Part shown: one piece after another, positions 19,309 to 27,144 of the stretch
Numbering within the stretch: position 1 is the first letter of the stretch
Layout: each line of letters opens with the position of its first letter
Assembly: GCF_020523605.1 (NCBI RefSeq)
Contig: NZ_JAJAQI010000002.1
Location: 206,086-270,085 of the forward strand
Length of the DNA stretch: 64,000 nucleotides
Direction: 5' to 3'
Source: Roseicella aerolata
Lineage (GTDB): Bacteria; Pseudomonadota; Alphaproteobacteria; Acetobacterales; Acetobacteraceae
Notes under the pieces: model-generated
Database searches by the model: none
What the model saw: only the letters and a program-made list of their open reading frames with translations
Told to the model about the DNA's origin: nothing
Program-made: the position numbers and the translations under genes

Positions 19309-19722
19309 TCAGACCTCGACCACGACGTAGTCCTGCTCGACGGTCACCCCGACCGTCTCCGCGACATAGGGCCCCTTCACCAGCGCCGTGCCGGGCGCAA
19401 CCTCGACCGGATACTGCTTCGCCTTGATGCGTGATGGCTCGCACCAGGACTGGCCGGTGCGGATATCGAATTCCCAGCCATGCCAGGGGCAGCGGACGAT
19501 TTCCCCGGGCCGGGTGAGGCGGTAGGTACCGGGCCCGTCGGCGGTCACGAGGCCGGTGACCTCGCCTTCGCACAGCCCGGCGCCCTGATGCGGGCAGCGG
19601 TTGATGAGGGCGAAGAACTCACCACCAAGGTTGAAGACCGCGATGGGCCGGCCCTTCACGGTCACCAGCTTGCGGCTTCCTGGCGGCAGGTCAGCGACGG
19701 TAGCGACGACGTGCTTGCTCAT
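19309..19722 (-). CDS. Rieske [2Fe-2S] ferredoxin-like protein
   Basis: 137 residues. Cluster ligands are Cys43-Pro-His45 and Cys78-Pro-Trp-His81. The gap of 32 residues between the two pairs is longer than the 15-17 usual in dioxygenase ferredoxins, because a segment rich in Gly and Thr is inserted. It could be the electron-transfer partner of an oxygenase or a stand-alone Rieske protein. It is the first gene of the minus-strand block of permeases, binding protein and amidohydrolases, which hints at oxidative breakdown of the imported compound. No oxygenase alpha subunit or reductase is nearby. Confidence 0.85.
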   Translation of the reverse strand: MSKHVVATVADLPPGSRKLVTVKGRPIAVFNLGGEFFALINRCPHQGAGLCEGEVTGLVTADGPGTYRLTRPGEIVRCPWHGWEFDIRTGQSWCEPSRIKAKQYPVEVAPGTALVKGPYVAETVGVTVEQDYVVVEV

Positions 19723-19993
19723 GCGGCGGGCATTCCCGGCATCGGCGCGAGAGCGACGCTAACGCGAGCGATCGGACGGCTGCAATGACAAATCCGAACC
19801 GTCGTCACGGCGCAACGGCCGAAGGCGTCATCCCGCATCCGACCTGGTAGCGGCGAGCGCCGCATCGCCCGCCCCGCTGCAAGGCGCCGCCGGCAGCAGC
19901 GCCATTCAGGATATCGGCGGCACGGTCATGCCAAACGACTGCATTCACACCCGCGCGCCGATCCGCTGCCGCCCTCCCCGTTGTCGCAGGGGC

Positions 19994-20500
19994 TCAGGGG
20001 TTCGGCCGTGCGGGGCCTGCGGCGCAGCGCTCGGCTTCCTGCGGGTGCGCGGCAGCCAGCCGCCGCTCGGCTTCGCGCAGGATGCCCGCGAATTCGGCGA
20101 AGCCGGCCTCGGCGCGGCCGGCCAGGACGCGCAGGCTGCGCTCCGTCGGGCGCAGCAGCCTCAGGCGGCCCTCTCCCGGCAGCGGCTCTGACACCAGCAG
20201 GCCATCCCGCTCCAATTCGGCCACCACCCGCGAGAGGGTCGGCCCGCTGACCAACCCCTCGGCACGCGCCACCAGGTCCCGCAGGGCGATGCGCTCACCC
20301 CGGTGATGGGCGAGAACCACCTCGAGCGCGACCCAGAGCGCCTCACGGGCGCGGTGCGGCGGAGCCTCGCCATAGACCTGCCGGATGGCATCGAACTGCC
20401 GCCGCAGCGCGAGGAGGTGCAGGGCGGCGACGGCCTCGGCAAGGATGCGGTCCGGCGGCTCGCTGCCTGAAGGCGCGGGGGGCGGGGTGGTTTCGACCAT
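19994..20500 (-). CDS. MarR-like winged-helix transcriptional regulator
   Basis: 168 residues. The core reads as the MarR pattern: an N-terminal dimerisation helix, IALRDLVARAEGLVSGPTLSRVVAELERDGLLVSEP (recognition helix), then a wing LPGEGRLRLLRPTERS and a C-terminal helix. Proline-rich ends flank it. It diverges from the phasin-like gene across a 194-bp gap with an AT-rich patch, so it may control that pair and itself. The family call rests on the helix-turn-helix pattern alone. Confidence 0.65.
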   Translation of the reverse strand: MVETTPPPAPSGSEPPDRILAEAVAALHLLALRRQFDAIRQVYGEAPPHRAREALWVALEVVLAHHRGERIALRDLVARAEGLVSGPTLSRVVAELERDGLLVSEPLPGEGRLRLLRPTERSLRVLAGRAEAGFAEFAGILREAERRLAAAHPQEAERCAAGPARPNP

Positions 20501-20694
20501 CGGGGCAGATCCGGTTGTGAGGGAGGATGCAACCGGTCCTGCTGCGCCGGCATGCTATTATGCATTCATCATGGTTTCCGTAGATCGCAAATTCGTGATG
20601 TTTCATTTTGAAAGACACCCGCTAAGGCGATCCGCGCGGAGCAGGCCCGCCTCACCTGCCTGGCCGCAAGATCGCATACCGACGAGAGCACATC
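20501..20694. promoter_or_regulatory. AT-rich divergent promoter region
   Basis: Between the MarR-like gene and the phasin-like gene there is an AT-rich patch at about 20555-20625, unlike the GC-rich surroundings. TATTAT at 20556-20561 could be a plus-strand -10 but has no good -35. No convincing symmetrical operator was found. Confidence 0.4.
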
Positions 20695-21183
20695 ATGACC
20701 GCCCTTCCCGACACGCCCGCCGCGACCGAGCCCGGCCTGCCGACGGCAGATGCCTCCCCAGGGGCTCCACTGGCCGGGCTTGCGGCTGCCTGGATCCGCC
20801 CGCTCGACCTCTGGACCGGGCAATGGGCCGACAGGGCCGGGCCGCTTCCTGCCGCTGCCCGGGATGCGGCGGAAGGGATCCTGCTGATCCAGCGCGCCAT
20901 GCTCGAAGCCAACCAGGTGGCGGCCGCGGCACTCCGTGCGGCCGCGCTGCGGCAGCAGGACGCTATCCGCAGCGCCGCGCTCCGCCAGCAGGATCTGGCC
21001 TTTGCCACCGCCCGGGTCGCGCTCTCCACCCTCGATGGCGCCGCCGCATGGGCCGCCCCGCAGCGCGCCCTGGCCCTCTGCGGCGAGGCGCTCGGCGCGG
21101 CGCAATCCCTTGGCGCCGCGGCGTTCGGGATGCCGGCTGCCGTACCCGCCTTGGCAAAGTCCGGCGCGAAGCCGCGGCAGTGA
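20695..21183 (+). CDS. Phasin-like alanine-rich helical protein
   Basis: 162 residues. The centre (about 60-125) is a long amphipathic helix with repeated ALRQQDAIRSAALRQQDLAF-type heptads and no transmembrane segment. Ala-rich helical proteins of this size with a variable proline-rich N-terminus resemble phasins that coat polyhydroxyalkanoate granules, but no diagnostic phasin motif was recognised. The stop overlaps the next gene as GTGA, so the two are co-translated. Alternative: a structural protein of unknown role. Confidence 0.5.
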   Translation: MTALPDTPAATEPGLPTADASPGAPLAGLAAAWIRPLDLWTGQWADRAGPLPAAARDAAEGILLIQRAMLEANQVAAAALRAAALRQQDAIRSAALRQQDLAFATARVALSTLDGAAAWAAPQRALALCGEALGAAQSLGAAAFGMPAAVPALAKSGAKPRQ

Positions 21184-21500
21184 TCGGCACCTTCCTCGCC
21201 GGTACAGGCGAACTGGCCGATCCTGGGGCGCTGACCTCCCTGCAGGTGGGTGCGCGGTTGGCCCTCCGGCTCGGGCGGCGGCCGCGGCTCGGCCAGGGTG
21301 GCCGGAGCCTGGTCGAGGTGCAGGCGGAGGACGGCCGCGCGCTCGGCTATCTTCCTTCGGGCGATGCCGAGTTCGTGGCCGATATGCTCGGCACGGGCGC
21401 CTCGGCCACGGCGCGCGTGAGCGGCATGGTGCCGGGCCTCCAGCGCCCCCGCGTGCAGCTCGTGGTCGAGTTCACGGGCGGGGCGGGCGGCGAAGCCTGA
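21180..21500 (+). CDS. Small HIRAN-like domain protein
   Basis: 106 residues starting at GTG 21180, overlapping the phasin-like stop. The pattern LALRLGRRPRL...SLVEVQAEDGRALGYLPSGDAEFVADML resembles the HIRAN beta-barrel (a V-x-D/E-G-x-x-xGYLPxxxA core), found alone in many small bacterial proteins. HIRAN domains are proposed to bind DNA ends or ligands; here nothing shows which. Its coupling to a phasin-like gene is unusual. Confidence 0.5.
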   Translation: MIGTFLAGTGELADPGALTSLQVGARLALRLGRRPRLGQGGRSLVEVQAEDGRALGYLPSGDAEFVADMLGTGASATARVSGMVPGLQRPRVQLVVEFTGGAGGEA

Positions 21501-21605
21501 ACCGATGGCGGCCGCCCGCCCTTTCTGGCGCGGGCGCTCGAGGCCACCCATCGCCGCAGAAAAATGGATTGCAGGGAAGGCAAGGCCATGAAACCTTGCC
21601 TGCGC

Positions 21606-21636
21606 AAAAAAAAGCGGCGCCAAATGGCGCCGCCGA
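21606..21636 (-). terminator. Intrinsic terminator of the candidate small RNA
   Basis: On the minus strand GCGGCGCC-ATTT-GGCGCCGC forms an 8-bp GC stem with a four-base loop, followed at once by eight T (21613-21606). On the plus strand the stem is followed by CGAGTTT, so it acts mainly for minus-strand transcripts. Confidence 0.8.
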
Positions 21637-21690
21637 GTTTAGGGAGGAAACGTCCAAGAAAGGCAGCTCGCGGGAAAACCACTTGCTGCA
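21606..21690 (-). ncRNA. Candidate small regulatory RNA (about 85 nt) with anti-Shine-Dalgarno motif
   Basis: It lies behind a consensus promoter (21697-21725) and ends in a strong hairpin with eight U. The expected start is near 21690. The transcript would fold a 5-bp stem (GCAGC 21689-21685 with GCTGC 21667-21663), leave an unpaired U-rich stretch that contains CCTCCC at 21647-21642, and then enter the terminator. An exposed CCUCC-type sequence is how many alphaproteobacterial trans-acting RNAs bind ribosome sites. No ORF fits. It was not recognised as a named family. Confidence 0.6.
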
Positions 21691-21696
21691 CTGCAA

Positions 21697-21725
21697 TATA
21701 AAACCAATCGGACGTGTGCTGTCAA
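21697..21725 (-). promoter_or_regulatory. Consensus sigma-70-type promoter, minus strand
   Basis: TTGACA at 21725-21720, a 17-bp spacer, and TTTATA at 21702-21697. This is the best -35/-10 match seen in the window, in otherwise GC-rich DNA. Confidence 0.65.
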
Positions 21726-21731
21726 CGCCGA

Positions 21732-21757
21732 GGGGGAGGTGCGGTTGCGCCTCCCCC
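21732..21757. other. Strong stem-loop upstream of the small RNA promoter
   Basis: GGGGGAGGTGC and GCGCCTCCCCC pair over 11 bp (one G-T) with a GGTT loop. On the plus strand TATCTGTTT follows, so it may end plus-strand transcription; it also lies just upstream of the minus-strand promoter. The rest of 21758-21965 shows nothing clear. Confidence 0.45.
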
Positions 21758-21965
21758 TATCTGTTTCCGGCCCGGGCGTGATGCCTTCACCAGCAATGCC
21801 CGATCCCGCCGGGTGCCGATGCACCGGCGCCGGGTTGCGGGGCCGGTCCCGTCGGCGCAGGGCGCCCTGCCCTCCTCCATTCTCCATGGCAACGGTGGCG
21901 GCCCTGCCAGGCCCCGGGGCAGACCTGCCGATGCGAAGCGGGGCGCTGTCGGTCCGGCAGGATCG

Positions 21966-22517
21966 TCAGCCGCAGGCCGAGCAGGTCATCAGGCCACGTT
22001 TCTCACGGGCTGGCTCGACGAGATAGCCGCATCGCAGGCAGTTGGCGCCGCTGTCATCCTCCGCAAAGGGATCGGCGAAACAGCGCTCAATCCCCTTCCC
22101 CCGTCCCGGGGCGCTCCGGCGACGGGGCTCACTGGCCCCGGATGCCGCCGGACTGCCATCGGGCGATCGGACCGGCGCGGCGGGCTGTGGGCAGGTCGGG
22201 GTCCACATCGGGACGACATGAGTCACGGGCTGCGCCGGTTCCGGCGCGGCAACCGGAGGAAGCTCTGGCGGAAATGCCGGGGCGGATTTCGCGGCGAAAC
22301 CCTCCGGCCAGGTCTCGGCCCGCACACTCCATGCGGCGGGGCGGGCTTGCTCCTGCCGTGTTGACGGCCCGTCCCGTCGAACATGCACGACCTCGACGAC
22401 ACGGTTCCTGCCCAAGCCGCCACGTCGCTGAGACGCGACGATGAAGCGCTTTTCGGTAGCCTGCGATCGTACCCGGCCTTCCTCATGGCGCGGAAAGACG
22501 TTTTCTGCGTCGGACAT
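21966..22517 (-). CDS. Uncharacterised protein with C-terminal zinc ribbon
   Basis: 183 residues from ATG 22517; the frame stays open a further 14 codons. The last 24 residues carry Cys160-x2-Cys163 and Cys179-x2-Cys182 with GYLVEPAREKRG between, a plausible four-cysteine zinc ribbon. The N-terminal 60 residues are basic and look folded (EKRFIVASQRR, RNRVVEVVHVRR); the middle is Pro/Ala-rich and probably disordered. It could bind nucleic acid, but no family was recognised. The upstream site (ACGGAAAC) is weak. Real coding is supported by the ordered cysteine pairs ending exactly at the stop. Confidence 0.5.
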   Translation of the reverse strand: MSDAENVFPRHEEGRVRSQATEKRFIVASQRRGGLGRNRVVEVVHVRRDGPSTRQEQARPAAWSVRAETWPEGFAAKSAPAFPPELPPVAAPEPAQPVTHVVPMWTPTCPQPAAPVRSPDGSPAASGASEPRRRSAPGRGKGIERCFADPFAEDDSGANCLRCGYLVEPAREKRGLMTCSACG

Positions 22518-23155
22518 ATGTTTCCGTCTGCGCTGATTTACTGGCCCCGGTTGCTTCATGCCTGCACGGTGCTCGGTGGAGAAAATAGCCGAAGGCGATT
22601 ACCAAACGTTACCCGAGCGGTCCGCAGGATGGGGAGCCAATCGGCACTGCAAACGCAAGCGGGACCGATTGGTTCGAAAGGAAGTACCGAAACCGCGGGC
22701 CGACAGGAGGAGGAGGATGCCGAAGACAAGCGCCCGGGCGAAGGTGAACCCTCGTCACGCGCGGCGGCTCGCGCTTGGCGGCAGGCCCTTCCAATCCAGC
22801 CCCGCCGCACCGGGCTAGGCACAGCGGGCCGCCTTCCTGCGCGCGGCCAGAGGTCGGCACCGGAACGCGCTGGATTTGCCGGCATATTTGCCTGAATCGC
22901 CGGGGGCATAATCGTCCCCGTCCTGGCGGGCAACATCGGCCGGACCAGCCGGAAACGCCGGCGTGCAACCTTGTACCGGATCTCGGGCATGTTGTCGCGA
23001 CCCTTCCGGAGCAGGCCGCCGCTACCGTCACGCAGCCGCGGCATCATGCCTGCCCGGACACGGACAGGCACGATCCTGCTGCCGGGCGCGCAGCCGCGCT
23101 ACCGGCCCTGCGCGCGGAGACCGGGCGGCAGAGATCGGGGCGTCCGCCGCCCGTA
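22518..23155. other. Gap of about 640 bp with one small ORF candidate
   Basis: No recognised gene. It contains the 33-codon plus-strand ORF listed separately and AT-richer bases near 22520-22660. Longer open frames on both strands have compositions typical of chance frames in GC-rich DNA. Confidence 0.4.
22717..22818 (+). CDS. Possible 33-residue basic small protein
   Basis: ATG 22717 is preceded by AGGAGGAGG, one of the strongest ribosome sites in the window. The product is MPKTSARAKVNPRHARRLAL plus 13 more residues, strongly basic and without a hydrophobic segment. No family recognised; a chance ORF is possible. Confidence 0.25.
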   Translation: MPKTSARAKVNPRHARRLALGGRPFQSSPAAPG

Positions 23156-24703
23156 TCAGCCGGTGATCCCGATCTGCCAGGGCGCGAATTCGTGCTTGCC
23201 AAGCCCCAGCGCCTCGCTCTTGGTCGGCTCGCCGGAGGCGATGCGCAGCATATGGTCCAGGATGCGCTCGCCCATCTCCTGCATGGTCGCGGTGCCATCC
23301 AGGATCTCGCCGCAATTGATGTCCATGTCCTCCTCAAGCCGGCGGTACATCGGCGTGTTGGTGGCGAGCTTCACCGAAGGCACCGGCTTCGCGCCGTACA
23401 TGGAGCCGCGCCCGGTGGTGAAGGCAATCAGGTTGGCCCCGCCCGCGACCTGTCCGGTGGCGGCCACCGGATCGAAACCCGGCGTGTCCATGAAGACGAG
23501 GCCACGCTCCGTCACCGGTTCGGCATAGCGGTACACCGCCATCAGCGGTCCGGTGCCGCCCTTCATCGAGGAGCCCAGCGACTTCTCGAAGATGTTCGCG
23601 AGCCCCCCGTTCTGGTTGCCCGGGCTGACCGTGCCGTTGATCTGGGTGTCGCGCCCGGCAGCGTATTCGTCCTTCCACCAGCGGATGCGCTCGATCAGTT
23701 TCTCGCCCACCTCCCGGCTGGCGGCGCGGCGCGTCAGCGTGTGCTCGACGCCGTAGATCTCCGGCGTCTCCGACAGGATGGCGGTGCCGCCGTGGCGCGC
23801 CAGCAGGTCCACCGCCGCGCCGAGCGCCGGATTGGCGGTGATGGAGGAGAAGCCATCCGAGCCGCCGCATTGCAGGCCGACCATCAGGTGGCTCGCCGGC
23901 ACGGTGCTGCGGGTGGCGCGGTTCGCCTCGGGCAGCATCTCCTGCACCGCGGCGATGCCGGCCTCGATGCTCTTCCGAGTGCCGCCGACCTCCTGCATCA
24001 CCATGCTGCGCAGCAGCGGGCCGGGCGACAGCCCCTGCTCCGCCAGCAGCCCGGCGATCTGGTTGCGCTCGCAGCCAAGGCCGATGACCAGCACGCCCGC
24101 CACATTGGCATGGCGCATATAGCCGCCGAGCGTCCGCCGCAGCAGTTGCATCGGCTCACCCGAGAGTTCCATGCCGCAGCCCGTGCTGTGGGTGAAGGCG
24201 GCGATACCATCGACATGGGGGAAGGCCGCCAGGCGTTCCTGCGTGAACCAGTCGGCCACGGCATGGGCCACGGTGGCGGAGCAGTTCACCGTGGAGACCA
24301 CGGCGATGAAATTACGCGTGCCGACGCGCCCATCGGCCCGGAGGATTCCCTGGAAGGTCTTGCGCGCGGCCTCCGGCACCGGCTCCACCGGCCGGTAGTC
24401 CTGGCCGATCGCATAATCCCGGTCGAACTCCCGGAACGCGATATTGTGGTTGTGCAGCATGGTCCCGGCCGGGATGTCATCGGCCGCGAAGCCGATCACC
24501 ACCTGGTACTTCAGGATCGGGTCGCCGCGGCGCAGAGGCGCCGTGGCGATCTTGTAGCCCGCCGGCACCTGGTCGCGGGCGATAATGTTCTCGCCCGGGA
24601 TGGGGGTGCCCGGCGCCATGTCGAGGCGCGCGACCACGAGGTTGTCGGCAGGATGCAATCGGATGACGGGCCCGTTCAGGCGCTTGGCGGACAGGTCGAT
24701 CAT
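23156..24703 (-). CDS. UxaA/GarD family altronate- or galactarate-type dehydratase
   Basis: 515 residues, the full-length form: an N-terminal SAF-like domain (to about residue 90, with LHPADNLVVA and GHxIA-like segments) followed by the large catalytic domain. Family motifs visible are GRVGTRNFIAVVSTVNCSATV, HSTGCGM, GLGCERNQI, GLQCGGSDGFS and CGEILDGTATMQEMGE, which include cysteines that can hold an iron or Fe-S centre. Such enzymes dehydrate sugar acids (altronate, galactarate and related compounds). ATG 24703 is chosen over ATG 24754 by alignment with the usual N-terminus. It follows a TctC receptor on the same strand, 187 bp away, which could bind the acid. Confidence 0.85.
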   Translation of the reverse strand: MIDLSAKRLNGPVIRLHPADNLVVARLDMAPGTPIPGENIIARDQVPAGYKIATAPLRRGDPILKYQVVIGFAADDIPAGTMLHNHNIAFREFDRDYAIGQDYRPVEPVPEAARKTFQGILRADGRVGTRNFIAVVSTVNCSATVAHAVADWFTQERLAAFPHVDGIAAFTHSTGCGMELSGEPMQLLRRTLGGYMRHANVAGVLVIGLGCERNQIAGLLAEQGLSPGPLLRSMVMQEVGGTRKSIEAGIAAVQEMLPEANRATRSTVPASHLMVGLQCGGSDGFSSITANPALGAAVDLLARHGGTAILSETPEIYGVEHTLTRRAASREVGEKLIERIRWWKDEYAAGRDTQINGTVSPGNQNGGLANIFEKSLGSSMKGGTGPLMAVYRYAEPVTERGLVFMDTPGFDPVAATGQVAGGANLIAFTTGRGSMYGAKPVPSVKLATNTPMYRRLEEDMDINCGEILDGTATMQEMGERILDHMLRIASGEPTKSEALGLGKHEFAPWQIGITG

Positions 24704-24890
24704 GCGGGTCTCGATGTCTTGGATGGGGTGCGATGCCGCGGCGTGCCGGCGCATGGCAGGACGTCACCGGCTGGTCCGGGGCGGCGGACGCCCGGGACGC
24801 GACGGCCTGCCTGGGGCGTCGGACCGGCCGGCGAGGCGGCGGAGCAGGCCGCGGCCCTCCGGCGCCGCGCGGCGTAGTCCGGCGGGAGGA

Positions 24891-25877
24891 TCAGTCGGGC
24901 GTTATGCCGGCGGTCCGGATCACGCCGCGCCAGCGTTCCACTTCCGCGCGCTGGAAGGCGGCGTATTCCTCCGGCGTGTTCGCCACCACGGTGAAGCCGA
25001 TCTGCTCCAGCCGCTGCCGCGCCTCCGGGTGCCGCATCGCCTCGGCGGTCACCGCGTGCACGCGCCGGACGAGCGGGGCCGGCATCCCCGCGGGCGCCAT
25101 CAGCGCCTGCCAGGAGGTGACGACGAAATCCTTCAGCCCCGCCTCGGCGGCGGTCGGCACATCCGGCACCAGTGGGTGGCGTTCCTGGCTGGTGACCACG
25201 ATCGGGCGCAGCCGCCCGCCCTGGATATGGCCCGCCACCGTCCCGAGATTCTGGAAGCTCAGCTGCACATTGCCGGCGATCAGGTCCGTGGCCGCGGCCG
25301 CGCCGCCGGCATAGGGCACATGGGTCGGGTCGGTGCCGGTGAGCTGCTTGAAGAGCTCCATCGTCATCTGGTCCGAGGAGCCGACGCCGCTGGTCGAATA
25401 GCTCGTGCGGCCGCGATTCTGCTTCAGCCATTCGATCAGGCCGCGCAGGTCGGTCACCGGTACCTTGTCCGGGTTCACGACCAGCACATTGGGCGTGGTG
25501 ACCGCCAGGGTGATGGGCGTGAAGGCCAACGGATCATAGCCGAGATTCGGGCGCAGCGCGGCGTTGATGGCGAAGACGCCGATGGAGCCGACCAGCAGCG
25601 TGTGACCGTCCGGCTGGGCGCGGGCCAGCAGGCGGCCCGCCACCTCGCCATTGGCGCCGGCGCGGTTCTCGACGACCACGGGCTGGCTGAGGGACGGGCC
25701 GGCATACTGGGCGATCACCCGGGCCACGGTGTCCGAGGGACCTCCCGCCACGAAAGGCACGAGAATGGTGATGGGGCGGCCTGGCCAGGCCTCGGCCCCG
25801 CCCTGGTTCTGCGCGCGCGCGGCGAAGGGACCGGCCGCGAGCGCGGCACCGAGCGTAAGCGCATGACGACGTAGCAT
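24891..25877 (-). CDS. Bug/TctC family receptor (3)
   Basis: 328 residues with signal MLRRHALTLGAALAAGPFAA cut near ARAQ. Marks are VPFVAGGPSDTVARV, VVENRAGANGEVA, DGHTLLVGS and VPYAGGAAAATDLIAGNVQ. Upstream of the UxaA-type dehydratase on the same strand; together they suggest uptake and dehydration of a sugar acid. No membrane TctAB partner here. Confidence 0.9.
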   Translation of the reverse strand: MLRRHALTLGAALAAGPFAARAQNQGGAEAWPGRPITILVPFVAGGPSDTVARVIAQYAGPSLSQPVVVENRAGANGEVAGRLLARAQPDGHTLLVGSIGVFAINAALRPNLGYDPLAFTPITLAVTTPNVLVVNPDKVPVTDLRGLIEWLKQNRGRTSYSTSGVGSSDQMTMELFKQLTGTDPTHVPYAGGAAAATDLIAGNVQLSFQNLGTVAGHIQGGRLRPIVVTSQERHPLVPDVPTAAEAGLKDFVVTSWQALMAPAGMPAPLVRRVHAVTAEAMRHPEARQRLEQIGFTVVANTPEEYAAFQRAEVERWRGVIRTAGITPD

Positions 25878-26461
25878 GGGTGGACCGTTCTCTCCCGGGC
25901 AGGTTCGATTCTTGGTGCGCCATGATGCAGGCCGGCTCCATGCCTGGCCATCCCCGGCCGTGGAATTTCCCGCGGCAAGGGCGTTCGGTCTGCTTCAGCA
26001 GTGCCCCGGAACAGGCCAGGATCGAGCGGCCGGCCATGCGCCGATGCGCAAGGTCCGAGGGGGGCGCCCGGCCTCCCGCCTGCGGCAGGCCGGGCATCGC
26101 CAGGCGGTCCGGCACCGGGGCAGCCGGCACATGAGGCGGCCGCCTCCACCGGACCCGACCTTCATCCGGCCGGACCGGGATGTCCGCCTCGACCGGAGAA
26201 GGACCACGCTGTGCAGCCCCGGCGGCCGCGCCTTTCACACCGCCGGCATCCAGGACAATGATGGGCGCGCGGCAGCCCGGCTGGGCACCGTGCCGCTCGC
26301 CCCCCGTGCGAGAGGCAGCGCCGCCACGGCTTCGTCCGCGCCGCTGGCCGGCCGGCGCGCGCCCGCGCCGGACCTGGACCGACATCCGGGTCACGGCGTT
26401 CCTTCGGCAACGCGCCCGCCGGGCCGCCCCGGTCATGGCATGTTGACGATCGAGCCTCGCG
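25878..26461. other. Gap of about 580 bp without recognised gene
   Basis: It separates TctC receptor (3) from the DUF1328 gene. Open frames on both strands are rich in Arg, Pro and Gly and match nothing. No tRNA or clear terminator was seen. It may be decayed coding DNA. Confidence 0.4.
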
Positions 26462-26656
26462 TCAGACCGTCGGCCCCCGGCTCCTGCCGAGGAAGTTCAT
26501 CACCAGCACGACCAGGAACACCACCAGGAAGATCCAGAAGAGGATCTTGGCGATGCCCGCAGCCGTGCCCGCCACGCCGCCGAATCCGAGGACACCGGCG
26601 ATGACGGCCACGACCAGGGCAACAAGCGCCCAATACAGCAGGTTTCCGGCAGGCAT
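26462..26656 (-). CDS. DUF1328 (YtjA-like) small membrane protein
   Basis: 64 residues: [20 protein letters not shown], a Gly-rich turn [13 protein letters not shown], then a second hydrophobic helix [20 protein letters not shown]. This is the complete DUF1328 pattern of a two-helix inner-membrane protein of unknown role. ATG 26656 has GGGAGGGGTC in front, which decides the start against longer open-frame starts. Confidence 0.9.
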   Translation of the reverse strand: MPAGNLLYWALVALVVAVIAGVLGFGGVAGTAAGIAKILFWIFLVVFLVVLVMNFLGRSRGPTV

Positions 26657-27082
26657 GACCCCTCCCAACCCATGTGTTGCACCAACAGAACCTATGGGAC
26701 CCAGCGGGGTTGCGCCGCGCCGGAACCTTTGTGGTTCCAAGGCCGATCAGGCTCGCTCGGCGCCGATCGGGTCGCGCCGGATCCGCCAGCGGCCAGCCGC
26801 CTGGGCTTGCGGGCGCTCGCGCGTCGGCGACCGGAAACTCCGGGCCCTGCAAACCGGTGGGTGGCAGGTCCCGTCAGAACCTGTATGCCGTCGAAGCAGG
26901 ACGGCCTCCCTGAAGGCGGCCTCCGCCGAGCGGGGCATCCTGGCTGCGGGGAGGTTGCCCGTCGTCCGGCGCGCCTGCCGGCCGGCGATGGTGGGGCCGG
27001 GGCATGGGCGGCGCCTGCCCGAAGCGCCCACCGCCTGGGCCGCGAGGCGGCCGGCAAGGACTGACCAGGCCATACGAAGGGA
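26657..27082. other. Gap without recognised gene, left flank of the tRNA-Gly island
   Basis: About 425 bp of GC-rich DNA up to the tRNA-derived repeat at 27083. No gene, hairpin or repeat was recognised. Confidence 0.4.
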
Positions 27083-27124
27083 TGGAACGGGCAATGGGGA
27101 TCGAACCCACGCCATTCAGCTTGG
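27083..27124. repeat. Degenerate attachment-site copy of the tRNA-Gly 3' end
   Basis: 42 bp, 38 identical to 30146-30187, the encoded CCA, acceptor, T arm and anticodon 3' side of tRNA-Gly. Beyond base 27124 the similarity stops. Such a partial tRNA copy is what integrase-driven insertion at a tRNA 3' end leaves at the far side. Four mismatches show it is old. Confidence 0.7.
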
Positions 27125-27144
27125 CGACACGGTTGCCGGCGAGG

